Positions 1 through 8,053 are shown, numbered from the stretch's first letter. The stretch: DNA of 36,594 nucleotides from Desulfobacterales bacterium (GCA_028282295.1 JANQIE010000127.1:1-36594); one strand, 5' to 3'. Made by a program: numbers and translations. Notes: a model not told the origin generated them from the sequence alone.

Positions 1-104
1 GAGCATTTTAAAAACCGCAGGCATAGCAGGCTATGTCGAGGATTTTAAAAATGCGAGAACGCCGCCGGGGGCCAAAAGATGCTATTTCCGGATGGGCACC
101 TGCT
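1..104. repeat. Palindromic repeat family A, copy A1 (cut by window edge)
   Basis: This is the right half of an imperfect palindrome whose left end lies outside the window. It shares the apical block CCGCAGGCATAGC..GCTATGTCGAGG and the right end CCAAAAGATGCTATTTCCGG with the copies at 14380-14546, 20081-20232 and 31604-31757. The apical stem here is GCATAGC/GCTATG. It sits directly upstream of the zinc-ribbon gene. A second short inverted repeat, CCCGGCGCGGC..GCCGCGCCGGG, follows at about 135-161. Confidence 0.75.
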
Positions 105-188
105 ATATTCTGAGGCGCTGACATTTTGCTGCTCCCGGCGCGGCTTTGCCGCGCCGGGAGCATAACATTATCGCTCATCGGGGGATAC

Positions 189-767
189 ATGAGCCAAATT
201 CGGTTGGATGAACAGACAATTTTATTTGAAGACGCCTGGCTGACCAAAGGTGATTTAAAAGCGCAAATCGAGTCGAAAATGCAGGCCGGGGAAATGAATT
301 TCGCCAATCTGGCGATCGCCCTGGAAGAATTGACCACCGCCCTGGAAAACGCCCATACTATCGAAATCAAACTGACACTGCCAAAAGATCAATATCAAAA
401 ACTGCGCGCCCGCGGCGGTGAAAAAGACCTTGAATGTGTCAAAAAAGCCATTGCTGCGTACATCCGTAACGGTCATAAACCGCAAAAGCCCGTAGGCGAC
501 GCCACACCGGAGATAAAAGCCGAACCGACCCCGGCACCCCAGGCGGATCCGGCTGATAGCGACTTGAACGTACAACCGCCCCCGATTCAAACCGAAAGCG
601 AAAACGGCGCAAAGGCCAAAATCCGCTGTTCGGTTTGTCAAACCGCCATTGAGTTTGCCAAAAACGCCGCCACCGACGAAATCCAATGTCCCCAGTGCAA
701 CACCAAAGGGCGCATTAAAAAGAAAAGCAAAACCAGCAAAAAATTCCGCAACCATATCCTGGCTTAA
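189..767 (+). CDS. Zinc-ribbon protein of unknown function
   Basis: The 192-residue product is cytoplasmic, with no signal peptide or membrane segment. The N-terminal 95 residues are predicted mostly helical. Residues 96-140 form a Pro/Ala/Glu-rich linker. The C-terminus has a CxxC pair at C147/C150 and another at C167/C170, spaced like a zinc ribbon, followed by a Lys-rich tail that could bind nucleic acid. I chose the ATG at 189 because a GGGGA sequence lies just before it; an in-frame extension to 126 would run through repeat DNA. I do not recognise the family. A role in nucleic-acid binding is a guess from the ribbon and basic tail only. Confidence 0.75.
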   Translation: MSQIRLDEQTILFEDAWLTKGDLKAQIESKMQAGEMNFANLAIALEELTTALENAHTIEIKLTLPKDQYQKLRARGGEKDLECVKKAIAAYIRNGHKPQKPVGDATPEIKAEPTPAPQADPADSDLNVQPPPIQTESENGAKAKIRCSVCQTAIEFAKNAATDEIQCPQCNTKGRIKKKSKTSKKFRNHILA

Positions 768-846
768 TCCACCGCATCATTTTCAAATGCGATGGCCTTG
801 GATTTGACAGCCCCGCTCTTATTATCTATTAATCTATCTCAAGGCT

Positions 847-874
847 CGCGCAAAAAATGTGATTTTTTTGCGCG
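847..874. other. Inverted repeat, possible terminator
   Basis: CGCGCAAAAAA and TTTTTTGCGCG face each other across a short TGTGAT-like loop. It lies about 80 bases after the zinc-ribbon gene and upstream of the cytochrome promoter. The stem carries its own A and T runs, so it could stop transcription in either direction, but there is no classic GC stem followed by a separate T-run. Confidence 0.35.
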
Positions 875-946
875 CCCCCTTAACCATTCCCATCACAGTT
901 TAAATCAATACGGTTATTTTAATTGACACTCGCGGTCGTCATTTTT

Positions 947-975
947 TTGTCACAACCGCATCTTAAATTTACAAT
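947..975 (+). promoter_or_regulatory. Candidate sigma-70 promoter of the octaheme cytochrome gene
   Basis: TTGTCA (947-952) and TACAAT (970-975) are separated by 17 bases, close to the housekeeping consensus. They lie 27 bases before the start codon, which is preceded by a good ribosome binding site (GGAGG at 993-997). This is seen in sequence only; the match could be chance in an AT-rich stretch. Confidence 0.4.
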
Positions 976-1001
976 ATAAATTTTATTGAATTGGAGGGCA
1001 C

Positions 1002-2534
1002 ATGAAGCGCTTATTATGGGGTATTGTCTTTTTCGGGAGCTTATGGCTGGTCCCTGGCACCTTTGCAGCCGCGCAAATACCGGTCAGTGAAGCGACCGAG
1101 ACGTGCCTGGACTGTCATGCCACCATTCATCCGGGAATTGTCGCCGATTGGAAACAAAGCCGACACGCCCAAACAACTCCCAAAGCGGCGCTGGCGGCCA
1201 AACCGTTGGCGCGCAAGGTGTCCGCCCAAAGCATTCCTGAAAATTTATTGAACCAAGCCGTGGGGTGCGCTGAATGCCATACCCTGCGCCCCAAGGCCCA
1301 CGCCGACACCTTCGACCACGACGAGTTCAAGGTTCATGTGGTCGTCAGCCCCAAGGATTGCGCCACTTGCCATCCGGTGGAGGCCGACCAGTATTCCCAA
1401 AATATCATGTCGCATGCCTGGGGTAATCTGGCCAACAATAGCTTATACGCACAGTTGCAACGCGCAATCATCGGCACCCCCGAAGTACTTCCAACCGGCT
1501 TGAATTTCAAACCGGCCTCGCCCGCCACCCAGGCCGAAACCTGCTACTATTGCCACGGCACCCGCCTGGAATTCAAAGGTTTGCAGACACGCGAGACGGA
1601 TCTCGGGGAAATGGATTTCCCCGTGATCGACGGATGGCCGAACCAGGGGGTCGGGCGGATCAATCTGGACAACAGCCGGGGATCGTGTGCGGCCTGTCAC
1701 ACGCGCCACAGCTTTTCCATCGAAATGGCGCGCAAACCTTACACCTGCAAGGAGTGTCACGTGGGACCGGATGTGCCGGCCTTTAAGGTCTACGCATCAA
1801 GCAAACACGGGAACATATTCTCCACCATGAAGCAAAAATGGGACTTTAAAGCCGTGCCGTGGACGGTGGGGCAGGACTTTACCGCGCCGACCTGTGCTAC
1901 GTGCCACATCAGTCTGCTCGTGGACAGCGACGGCGAAGTGGTTGCGGAGCGAACACATCAGATGAACACGCGCCTGCCCTGGCGTATCTTCGGCTTACCC
2001 TATGCCCATGCCCATCCGATCAATCCGGATACAACAACCATCCGCAATAAATCGGGCTTGCCCCTGCCCACCGATTTGGACGGCACCCCGGCGGCCAGAT
2101 TTTTAATCGATGCCGCAACCCGGGCCGAACGCCAAGAGACCCTCCAGGCAATCTGTCTGCAATGTCACGATCAATCATGGGTCCAGGGACATTGGCGGCG
2201 TTTTGAAAAGACATTGCAGGAGACTAACAACGATACCTTGCTGGCAACCCAAACCATGCAACGCATCTGGTCGCAGGGTTTCGCCCAGGGCCTTGCCAGT
2301 AAAGCAAATCCGTTTGACGAAGCGGTTGAAAGACGCTGGCTGGATACCTGGTTGCTGTATGCCAACACGACCCGCTTTGCTTCGGCCATGGCCGGCGGCG
2401 GCGATTACGGGGTCTACGCGGACGGCCGCTATCATCTTCGCAAACGGATGGTGGAACTGGAGGAGTGGCTCAGGCTGCAGGTGAAGTTAAAAGCGGCCCA
2501 CGCCCCCTCTTCTTCAAAAAGTAAAACCAAATGA
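1002..2534 (+). CDS. Octaheme cytochrome c, hydroxylamine oxidoreductase (HAO)-like
   Basis: The 510-residue product is exported: residues 1-24 are a Sec signal peptide with a FAAAQ-type cleavage site. Eight CxxCH heme-binding motifs begin at C35, C89, C120, C181, C229, C249, C298 and C385. The block ARKPYTCKECHVGPD followed by an SKHG motif is typical of the HAO/octaheme family. These periplasmic enzymes either oxidise hydroxylamine or, in related groups, reduce nitrite or hydroxylamine. In HAO a C-terminal tyrosine cross-links to the active-site heme. Here Y469, Y472 and Y477 follow the last heme in the right region, but I cannot tell without alignment whether the catalytic one is present. 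No quinol-oxidising partner lies beside it. A convergent TPR gene follows. The family call is firm; the direction of catalysis is not. Confidence 0.85.
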   Translation: MKRLLWGIVFFGSLWLVPGTFAAAQIPVSEATETCLDCHATIHPGIVADWKQSRHAQTTPKAALAAKPLARKVSAQSIPENLLNQAVGCAECHTLRPKAHADTFDHDEFKVHVVVSPKDCATCHPVEADQYSQNIMSHAWGNLANNSLYAQLQRAIIGTPEVLPTGLNFKPASPATQAETCYYCHGTRLEFKGLQTRETDLGEMDFPVIDGWPNQGVGRINLDNSRGSCAACHTRHSFSIEMARKPYTCKECHVGPDVPAFKVYASSKHGNIFSTMKQKWDFKAVPWTVGQDFTAPTCATCHISLLVDSDGEVVAERTHQMNTRLPWRIFGLPYAHAHPINPDTTTIRNKSGLPLPTDLDGTPAARFLIDAATRAERQETLQAICLQCHDQSWVQGHWRRFEKTLQETNNDTLLATQTMQRIWSQGFAQGLASKANPFDEAVERRWLDTWLLYANTTRFASAMAGGGDYGVYADGRYHLRKRMVELEEWLRLQVKLKAAHAPSSSKSKTK

Positions 2535-2600
2535 GAATAGAGAATGCCTTCTGGCGAAAGCCGGAATCCAGCGTTCTTCCCCGTGTAAAACTGCATACCC

Positions 2601-2672
2601 TTGTCACCCCGGCGAACCCCGGATCAGGTCCGGGGCAGGCGCCGGGGTCCAGGGTCAAAACGATATCAACCT
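2601..2672. repeat. CCCCGG-type palindromic repeat family B, copy B1
   Basis: GTCACCCCGGCGAACCCCGG, then a CCCCGGATCAGGTCCGGGG palindrome, then GCCGGGGTCCAG and a tail resembling AAACGATATCAACC. The same core and tail recur at 5336, 14625 and 30195. It fills the gap between two convergent genes, where its strong GC stems could act as a bidirectional barrier. This type of dispersed palindrome is common across proteobacterial genomes. Confidence 0.8.
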
Positions 2673-2673
2673 T

Positions 2674-3342
2674 TTATTCTTCCTTTTGTTTGGCCGGCTC
2701 TTGTTGCCGGCCCATACCGCTTTTAAACTTAGCAACCATATCCCGCACCAACGCCCCACTCGGCGTCCGGGCCTGCGGGTTGACACGCACCAGATCTTCC
2801 CAGGCGTCAACAGCGCCCTGCGCGTCATTGAGATCATGCATCAAGACAATCCCTTTGTTAAACCGTGAGACCTCATGCTTCGGGTCGGCCCGCATCGCTT
2901 TTTCGAATGCCTCGATGGCTTTGCGGGGCTGACCCGTGCGGCGATACATAACCCCCATATCGGTCAATACATTGGCGTCGCCCGGCTTGATTTCCAGTGC
3001 CCGTTTGTAAGCCTCGATCGCCTTGTCATGCTGGCGCGTGTCAAAATAAAGATTGCCTAAATCCGTCCACACCTGGGCGTTGGTCGGCTCGGCCGCGGCC
3101 TGACGTTCCAGACGGTTTATTTGTTGCAACTCATCGGCGCTCGGACCGGCTGGCTGGGCCGGTTCAGCGGTTCGGGCGGCGGGCGGCATGCTTTGGGCCG
3201 GCATCACCGGTTGGGTGCTGCTTTTATACACCGCAACGACCACCCCGCATAAAAAGCCGATCACCAGACAGATAAAGGAAACCATGTACATAGTCTCCTT
3301 TTTCACCAGATTTGTATCCATATTCATTTTTGGCGTCCCCAC
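2674..3342 (-). CDS. Membrane-anchored tetratricopeptide repeat protein
   Basis: The 222-residue product has one N-terminal membrane helix (about residues 20-40, rich in V, I, C and G), a Pro/Ala/Gln-rich linker, and then at least three TPR units at about residues 75-195. The units carry the usual W..LG..Y......A...Y..AL...P pattern. TPRs form a protein-binding scaffold, here probably on the periplasmic face. It resembles the C-terminal TPR part of cytochrome c biogenesis factors (CcmH/CycH-like), which would suit the neighbouring octaheme cytochrome, but that link is inference. The start is a GTG with AAGGAG six bases upstream. An ATG 17 codons further in also has AAGGAG close by, so the exact start is open. 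Confidence 0.75.
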   Translation of the reverse strand: MGTPKMNMDTNLVKKETMYMVSFICLVIGFLCGVVVAVYKSSTQPVMPAQSMPPAARTAEPAQPAGPSADELQQINRLERQAAAEPTNAQVWTDLGNLYFDTRQHDKAIEAYKRALEIKPGDANVLTDMGVMYRRTGQPRKAIEAFEKAMRADPKHEVSRFNKGIVLMHDLNDAQGAVDAWEDLVRVNPQARTPSGALVRDMVAKFKSGMGRQQEPAKQKEE

Positions 3343-3457
3343 TCAGCACTCCTTATATTAATGCGTGATTATCGGTATCCGAGGCCAACCACAGGCAAGC
3401 CCTGAGCCCCTATATTTAAAATTCGTTTTATGCCATGCCGTGCCCGGAAATGTAAAC

Positions 3458-3469
3458 CCCAACGTTGGG
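3458..3469. promoter_or_regulatory. Perfect 12-bp palindrome CCCAACGTTGGG between divergent genes
   Basis: A self-complementary 12-mer in the 200-base gap between the divergent TPR and YgiQ genes. It may be an operator for a dimeric regulator. There is no independent support. Confidence 0.25.
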
Positions 3470-3543
3470 TAAACTGGAGATTGATTCGTGGACAAGGCGC
3501 ATTTTAACGATCCGCATTTTTTTGACGGCTATTTTATCTTTGA

Positions 3544-5316
3544 ATGACCCGGTTTTGTTTGGTACCAATAACACCTATGTATCTGCCAACAACACTCAAG
3601 GAAAGCGACAAGCGCAACTGGAAAACACTGGATGTCATCCTGGTTACCGGTGACACCTACATCGACAGCCCGTTTATCGGGGCGGCGGTGATCGGTAAGG
3701 TGTTGGTGGCGGCGGGCTACCGGGTCGGGCTGATCGCCCAGCCGGATGTCGGTTCGGATCGCGATATTGCCAGACTGGGTGAACCGCGACTCTTTTGGGG
3801 GGTTACCGGCGGTAGTGTCGATTCGATGGTGGCCAACTACACGGCCCTGAAAAAAAAACGCCGTTCGGACGATTTTACCCCCGGCGGACAAAATACCAGA
3901 CGCCCGGATCGCGCGGTGATCGCTTATGCCAATTTGATTCGCCGTTATCACAAAAAAACGGTTCCCATCGTCATCGGGGGGATTGAGGCAAGTTTGCGGC
4001 GCGTGGCACACTACGACTACTGGTCGAATCGCATTCGGCGCTCGATCCTTTTCGACGCCAAGGCCGATTACTTGCTCTACGGCATGGCCGAAGCATCCGT
4101 GGTCGCCCTGGCGACCTGTTTGGCGCGGGGAGAAGATCCCACGCATTTGCGGGGCTTATGCTACAAAGCGTCCGAAGCACCATCAACGTATGCGGCGCTG
4201 CCTTCGTTTGAATCGGTGCGTGCCGACACCAAAGCCTTCACACAGATGTTTCACCGGTTTTATCGCAACACCGACCCTCTGACGGCCAACGGTCTTCACC
4301 AGCAACACGCCGATCGCCTGCTGGTTCAGAACCCGCCGGCGCAACGGCTTGCACAATCCGAGTTGGACCGAATTCACGAACTTGGCTTTGAAAGGGATGT
4401 ACATCCTTTCTACAAAAAGCAGGGCAAGGTCACGGCGGTCGATACGATTCGTTTTTCACTCACTTCGCACCGGGGGTGTTATGGTGAGTGTAACTTCTGC
4501 GCTATCGCCGTGCACCAGGGCCGGACGGTGCAGTGGCGCAGCAAGGGATCGCTTCTCAGAGAAGCGCAAACCCTGGCCGCGCTGGATGATTTTAAAGGGT
4601 ATCTGCTCGACGTGGGGGGGCCGACGGCCAACATGTACGGCTTTGAATGTAACAAAAAACTAAAGAAAGGGGCTTGCCGTGACAAGCGTTGTCTCTACCC
4701 TGGCGTTTGCGCGCAACTTCCCGTCACGCACGGCCCCCAGATTGAGCTGCTGCACTCGTTGGAGAAGGTCGCCGGAATCAGGAAAGTATTCATCGCCTCC
4801 GGTTTGCGGTATGATTTACTGCGCAGCGACACAAAGCATCAGGCCCGCTACCTCAGGCGGCTGGTGCGCCGTCATGTGTCCGGGCAACTGAAAATCGCTC
4901 CGGAACACACCCACGTCGCGGTTTTGGCACATATGGGCAAAGGCGGTACCGACGATCTGTTATGGTTTAAAAAGCATTATGATCTTGAAAATAAAAAAGC
5001 GGGTAAAAAGCAGTTTTTGAGCTACTATGTCGTGGCGGCCCATCCGGGCTGTTCCGCCGAAGAGATGCATCATGTCAAAAAATTCTTCGCACGCCACTTG
5101 AAGCTTAAGCCGGAGCAAGTGCAGATTTTCACTCCGACCCCCTCGACCTATTCGAGCCTGATGTACGTCACGCAACGTGATCCGTTTTCCGGCAGCAAGT
5201 TATTTGTGGAAACGCGTTTAACCGGCAAGGCCGCGCAGAAAAAACAGATTGTGGCCGCACCACCCACTAAAAAGAAGACGAATCACCGGCGCAAAAATCG
5301 TTCAACCCGGTGCTAA
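3544..5316 (+). CDS. ygiQ: YgiQ family radical SAM protein (UPF0313)
   Basis: The product has up to 590 residues. The N-terminal domain contains VILVTGDTYIDSP and the GLIAQPD block typical of YgiQ. The radical SAM cluster CxxxCxxC is at C312, C316 and C319, so it should bind a [4Fe-4S] cluster and cleave SAM. The TIM-barrel and C-terminal extension follow (APEHTH, FTPTPSTYSSLMY), with a Lys/Arg-rich tail. YgiQ proteins are widespread and their substrate is not established. The start is uncertain: neither the ATG at 3544 nor the one at 3577 has a visible Shine-Dalgarno sequence. Comparison with the usual N-terminus (a PM-LPTT-like segment) favours 3544-3577 as the true range. The gene stands alone. 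Confidence 0.85.
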   Translation: MTRFCLVPITPMYLPTTLKESDKRNWKTLDVILVTGDTYIDSPFIGAAVIGKVLVAAGYRVGLIAQPDVGSDRDIARLGEPRLFWGVTGGSVDSMVANYTALKKKRRSDDFTPGGQNTRRPDRAVIAYANLIRRYHKKTVPIVIGGIEASLRRVAHYDYWSNRIRRSILFDAKADYLLYGMAEASVVALATCLARGEDPTHLRGLCYKASEAPSTYAALPSFESVRADTKAFTQMFHRFYRNTDPLTANGLHQQHADRLLVQNPPAQRLAQSELDRIHELGFERDVHPFYKKQGKVTAVDTIRFSLTSHRGCYGECNFCAIAVHQGRTVQWRSKGSLLREAQTLAALDDFKGYLLDVGGPTANMYGFECNKKLKKGACRDKRCLYPGVCAQLPVTHGPQIELLHSLEKVAGIRKVFIASGLRYDLLRSDTKHQARYLRRLVRRHVSGQLKIAPEHTHVAVLAHMGKGGTDDLLWFKKHYDLENKKAGKKQFLSYYVVAAHPGCSAEEMHHVKKFFARHLKLKPEQVQIFTPTPSTYSSLMYVTQRDPFSGSKLFVETRLTGKAAQKKQIVAAPPTKKKTNHRRKNRSTRC

Positions 5317-5335
5317 AGATAAAACTTCACCCACT

Positions 5336-5390
5336 GTCACCCCGGCGAAAGCCGGGGGCCAGGACCAAATCGATAAAAACCTTTTTTATA
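5336..5390. repeat. CCCCGG-type palindromic repeat family B, copy B2
   Basis: GTCACCCCGGCGAAAGCCGG with the tail CCAGGACCAAATCGATAAAA. It has the same layout as copies at 2601, 14625 and 30195 and lies between the convergent ygiQ and DUF3106 genes. Confidence 0.8.
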
Positions 5391-5443
5391 ATTCCACACG
5401 CCCCGCGCAATGTCTGCCGACCGGCAGGCGTCAGCCGGCGGAT

Positions 5444-6013
5444 CTACTCTCTACCCTCCCGCCACCGGTGGCGTTTAAGGCGTTGTTGCTGCTTTTGATG
5501 CCAACGCCGGCGTTGTTCGGGCGTCGCGTTTTTTAAGCGGTCACGAAACTGGCGGCGTTGCTCCGGCGTCATATTCTGCCAGCGCTGACGCATTTGCCGA
5601 CGTTTATCAGGTGGCAGGTTTTTAAACCACTGCCGGGCGCGGCGCAGGCGTTGCTGTTGCTCGGGCGGCAGGTTGCGAAACTGTTTAAACCGTTGGCGTA
5701 TCCGGCGACGTTGTTCCGGCGACATATTCTTCCAGGTCCTTAGCCGTTGTTCGGCCTGGTCGCGCTGCTCCGGCGACATAGTCGTCCAGCGCCGCAACCC
5801 TCTTCGCAACAGCTGTTGCCGCTCCGGTGCAAATGTATTCCATTGTTCGGCAAAACGCTGTAAAATGCGTTTCTCGGTCGCCGTCAAATCCTCCCAGGCC
5901 ACCCCACCACCGCTATTATCCGCGTAAACGGCTGCCGGAATACAAATAAGCGCGACCAGGATGCCCAGGATGCATTGAAAGCTTAGGTCGTGTACGATTT
6001 GTTTACTTGTCAT
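5444..6013 (-). CDS. DUF3106 protein, exported, Arg/Gln-rich repeats
   Basis: The 189-residue product has an N-terminal signal sequence (hydrophobic ILGILVALICIPAAVYA, cleavage after VYA). The mature part is about seven tandem units of roughly 19-20 residues with the pattern W..M(S/T)PEQR......R, typical of DUF3106. It is very basic and predicted helical. DUF3106 is of unknown function and resembles periplasmic LTXXQ/CpxP-like proteins only in its helical, Gln-rich character. I chose the ATG at 6013 because AGGAG lies seven bases upstream and a signal peptide follows; a longer ORF would add basic junk. It is the last gene of the sigma-factor operon and overlaps the preceding gene by 11 bases, so translation is probably coupled. 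Confidence 0.8.
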   Translation of the reverse strand: MTSKQIVHDLSFQCILGILVALICIPAAVYADNSGGGVAWEDLTATEKRILQRFAEQWNTFAPERQQLLRRGLRRWTTMSPEQRDQAEQRLRTWKNMSPEQRRRIRQRFKQFRNLPPEQQQRLRRARQWFKNLPPDKRRQMRQRWQNMTPEQRRQFRDRLKNATPEQRRRWHQKQQQRLKRHRWREGRE

Positions 6014-6248
6014 GGCGTTGCTCCTGTGGCGGCAATTCCATTTCTTCGATTTCGGCCGGATCGACCCATTGGCCATCCTTGGTCTCGAATTCACCTAAAA
6101 ATTCGAGCAGTTCCAACGATGGCGCCGTTTGTGCCCGGGTGGCGGTCTTCTTCTTATCGGCATCGCCGGCGCCGTCTTGCGCAACCGCCGCCGTATGCAG
6201 GCTCACCCAAAGCACAACATGGATGATCAGCCACGGATTAACCGGCAT
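6003..6248 (-). CDS. Small exported protein in sigma/DUF3106 operon
   Basis: The product has 81 residues. Residues 1-24 are a signal peptide (VNPWLIIHVVLWVSLHTAAVAQ). After a Lys/Thr/Ala linker comes the conserved-looking block LELLEFLGEFETKDGQWVDP and an acidic-proline C-terminus. Proteins with an LEFLG.(W/F)E..DG.W.DP block sit next to DUF3106 genes in other proteobacteria, as far as I recall, which supports a real gene. It overlaps the upstream gene by 11 bases and the downstream gene by 11 bases. The function is unknown; it could be part of a periplasmic signal or stress module controlled by the sigma factor. Confidence 0.7.
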   Translation of the reverse strand: MPVNPWLIIHVVLWVSLHTAAVAQDGAGDADKKKTATRAQTAPSLELLEFLGEFETKDGQWVDPAEIEEMELPPQEQRHDK

Positions 6249-6600
6249 CGGCCTGCTTTTCGGCCAACCATGAGTAGAAATCCAGATCGGCATACAATTC
6301 CAAATGGTCGGCAGCAGCGATAATATCCATATCTTCCAGCGTGGCAACCGGGCCGGAGTAGTCTTGCGGGGGCCGGGTGATATTGACGAACGTAAAAATC
6401 AACAGGGCGGTGGCGAGTCCGGCGGCAGGATATTTCATCCACTGCCACCAAGGCACCACAGTGGCCTTCTGCTTCGCCAACGCGGCTTGACGCGCCCGGG
6501 TCAAGCGCGCCAGTGTACCGGCATCCAGGTCCCGGGCGCTTTGGTCCAACGCCTTTTTGAACTCTTGAACAAACTTATCTTCCGTTTCTTTTGCTTTCAT
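6238..6600 (-). CDS. DUF3619-like membrane protein, putative anti-sigma factor
   Basis: The product has 120 residues: a cytoplasmic N-terminus of about 50 residues, one membrane helix (YPAAGLATALLIFTFVNI) and a short periplasmic tail ending LELYADLDFYSWL, which matches the C-terminal signature of DUF3619. The ATG overlaps the sigma-factor stop as ATGA, and AAGGA lies eight bases upstream, so I prefer it over a GTG two codons earlier. The topology and position directly after an ECF sigma gene suggest a membrane-bound inhibitor of that sigma factor. That role is inference; no ZAS zinc motif is present. Confidence 0.75.
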   Translation of the reverse strand: MKAKETEDKFVQEFKKALDQSARDLDAGTLARLTRARQAALAKQKATVVPWWQWMKYPAAGLATALLIFTFVNITRPPQDYSGPVATLEDMDIIAAADHLELYADLDFYSWLAEKQADAG

Positions 6601-7145
6601 GGCCACAGTCCTTCCAGCCGTTCACGCAAGGCCCGCACGGCCCGGGAGTAGTGTGTTTTGACCGATCCTTGGGAGCATCCCATGCTGCGAGCGGTCTCAG
6701 CCACACTCATCTCTTCCCAGGCCCGCAACATAAACGCTTGCTGCTGCCTTACCGGTAGTGATCGGATCGCCTGATCGAGCATTTTCTGTATATCGCCCAG
6801 TTCGGCGCATTCATCCGGTGTTTTGGCGCCGGTATCGGCGATGTTCGCCAAGGGATCCTGGTTTGCCAAATCATCGTCGGCACTTCGGCCCAGCCAGACC
6901 CGCCAGCGCCGGCGCACTTTCATACGCCGGTACCAGTCGCGAATCCGATTTTGCAAAATGCGATAAAACAGCGGCTTCCATAAGTTTTCCGGTTTGGCGG
7001 CATATTGTTTCACCATGTTCAACATGGCGTCCTGAACGATATCGAGCGCCTCTTCGGAGTCACCGGTGGCGATCTGGGCCATCCTGAAGGCCCGCCGTTC
7101 GACCGACATGAAAAACTGCTCCATTGTCAGGTAACCACCGGCCAT
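6597..7145 (-). CDS. ECF-type RNA polymerase sigma factor
   Basis: The 182-residue product has the two-domain layout of ECF sigma factors. Region 2 lies at about residues 10-80 (EEALDIVQDAMLNMVKQY, then FYRILQNRIRDWYRR). Region 4 lies at about residues 120-175 (LPVRQQQAFMLRAWEEMSV, and the helix-turn-helix AETARSMGCSQGSVKTHYSRA). The start has AAAGGAAA seven bases upstream. It heads an operon of four overlapping genes with a DUF3619-like protein, a small exported protein and DUF3106. A weak promoter-like pair, TTGCAA/TAGCAT with 17 bases between, lies on the minus strand at 7258-7230. The regulated genes are probably at least this operon. Confidence 0.9.
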   Translation of the reverse strand: MAGGYLTMEQFFMSVERRAFRMAQIATGDSEEALDIVQDAMLNMVKQYAAKPENLWKPLFYRILQNRIRDWYRRMKVRRRWRVWLGRSADDDLANQDPLANIADTGAKTPDECAELGDIQKMLDQAIRSLPVRQQQAFMLRAWEEMSVAETARSMGCSQGSVKTHYSRAVRALRERLEGLWP

Positions 7146-7386
7146 GCAGTTTCCTTTACGCAGGTATCGATTAGTTTCCTCGAAATCAACAAGCCCTTAA
7201 GCCCTGAAACCCTGATATGGTCATCGCCAATGCTAACCAACGTATTGTAAAGTTGCAACGGCTTAATTTTGCGCCGGATTTCCATACGCGCAAAAAACAC
7301 GCGTAGCCGGCTCTATGTTTATAAACGCATTATAAAAGGATCGGTTGACAGGGGCACGAGGATTTAGACAAAAAACTGAGGCGGGG

Positions 7387-7405
7387 ATTTCCTGATGGAA
7401 ATTTT
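7387..7405 (+). repeat. T-tailed hairpin, repeat C copy 1
   Basis: ATTTCC-TGAT-GGAAAT followed by TTT. A near copy is at 14561-14584 (GAATTCCTGATAGGAATT plus T-run). Both are preceded by a GGGG run. It may be a terminator-like mobile hairpin. Confidence 0.45.
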
Positions 7406-7485
7406 GTAGCTGTTCGCAGGGTAATGGCACGATCACTTCTCCGTGTCCCCGCGTTTGTGCACGGAATAAAAAGCGTCGCTTAAAA

Positions 7486-7549
7486 TTTCGCGCAGAAGCG
7501 CAGAGCACGCAGAGGGTCTATTTCTTCTCATCTGCGTCTCTGCGCGAAA
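7486..7549. repeat. GCGCAGAG-type inverted repeat
   Basis: TTTCGCGCAGA at the left and TCTGCGCGAAA at the right, with extra GCGCAGAG and ACGCAGAG units inside. This sequence style is a common intergenic repeat in deltaproteobacterial genomes. Confidence 0.6.
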
Positions 7550-7593
7550 CAAAAAATGGTTTTTCACTCTATTTTGCCAAACTCACTTGAGTT

Positions 7594-7818
7594 TCATGGA
7601 CAACCGCGTTTTTGGATCCGGCGATACAAACGTTTCGGCAGCCGGCCGTTAAAATTCTGCGACAGGTATTGCTGAAATGCGGCCAACGCCTCGATACGGC
7701 CTTCGGTAAAGCAGTGGTCGTCATCGTGCGGTTGCGGCTCGTCTTGCAGTTTTTGGTGGTGCTCCCGCAACCGTTGGTCGATAAACTGGTAGGCATCGAA
7801 AAGATAATTGTGGGACAT
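7594..7818 (-). CDS. Small protein of unknown function, possible paralog of next gene
   Basis: The 74-residue product is cytoplasmic. It starts MSHNYLFDAYQFIDQRL and contains an acidic His/Asp stretch (PHDDDH), then FTEGRIEALAAFQQYLSQNF and a basic C-terminus. The pattern Y...I...I....G..E.L.A...FL is shared with the 65-residue neighbour upstream, which suggests an old duplication. The ATG at 7818 has AAGAG seven bases upstream. It is the last gene of a minus-strand operon starting at the histidine kinase, 16 bases after the preceding gene. No family was recognised. Confidence 0.65.
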   Translation of the reverse strand: MSHNYLFDAYQFIDQRLREHHQKLQDEPQPHDDDHCFTEGRIEALAAFQQYLSQNFNGRLPKRLYRRIQKRGCP

Positions 7819-7834
7819 TGGAATACTCTTAAAT

Positions 7835-8032
7835 CTAATAGTATTTTTGGGTGTCAAGGTCAAACCGGGTGCTTAGAAAATCCCTGATGGCAATCAATTC
7901 CGCGAGTTGACCGGAGTGAAAACAGATTTCGCGGGTATTGCCCTGCTTGCGGGCCCGGTCTTTGGTCGCGGTACTTTCCTTGATTTTTTGGGTGATATAG
8001 TTGTGTATCTCCACCAGGTAATCATTGGCCAT
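7835..8032 (-). CDS. Small protein of unknown function
   Basis: The 65-residue product is predicted to be two helices: MANDYLVEIHNYITQKIKES and a second helix around GQLAELIAIRDFLSTRF, joined by a basic loop. AAGGAA lies seven bases before the ATG. It shares a helix-loop-helix layout with the following 74-residue protein. Position in the kinase operon suggests a regulatory or adaptor role, but nothing in the sequence shows it. Confidence 0.65.
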   Translation of the reverse strand: MANDYLVEIHNYITQKIKESTATKDRARKQGNTREICFHSGQLAELIAIRDFLSTRFDLDTQKYY

Positions 8033-8053
8033 TTTCGTGTTCCTTTTTTTGCC

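Larger units (their letters stand above)
7146..7593. other. Gene-free region with three small inverted repeats
   Basis: No convincing gene. It holds the sigma-factor promoter region (to about 7260), a T-tailed hairpin at 7387-7405, a GCGCAGAG-type inverted repeat at 7486-7549, and AAACTCA-CT-TGAGTTT at 7579-7594, which abuts the stop codon of the next minus-strand gene and may be a weak terminator. Confidence 0.6.

Noticed and set aside
7263-7508. 81-codon minus-strand ORF in the gap after the sigma operon
   Set aside because: It crosses the hairpin C and GCGCAGAG repeats, lacks a ribosome binding site and has no family features.
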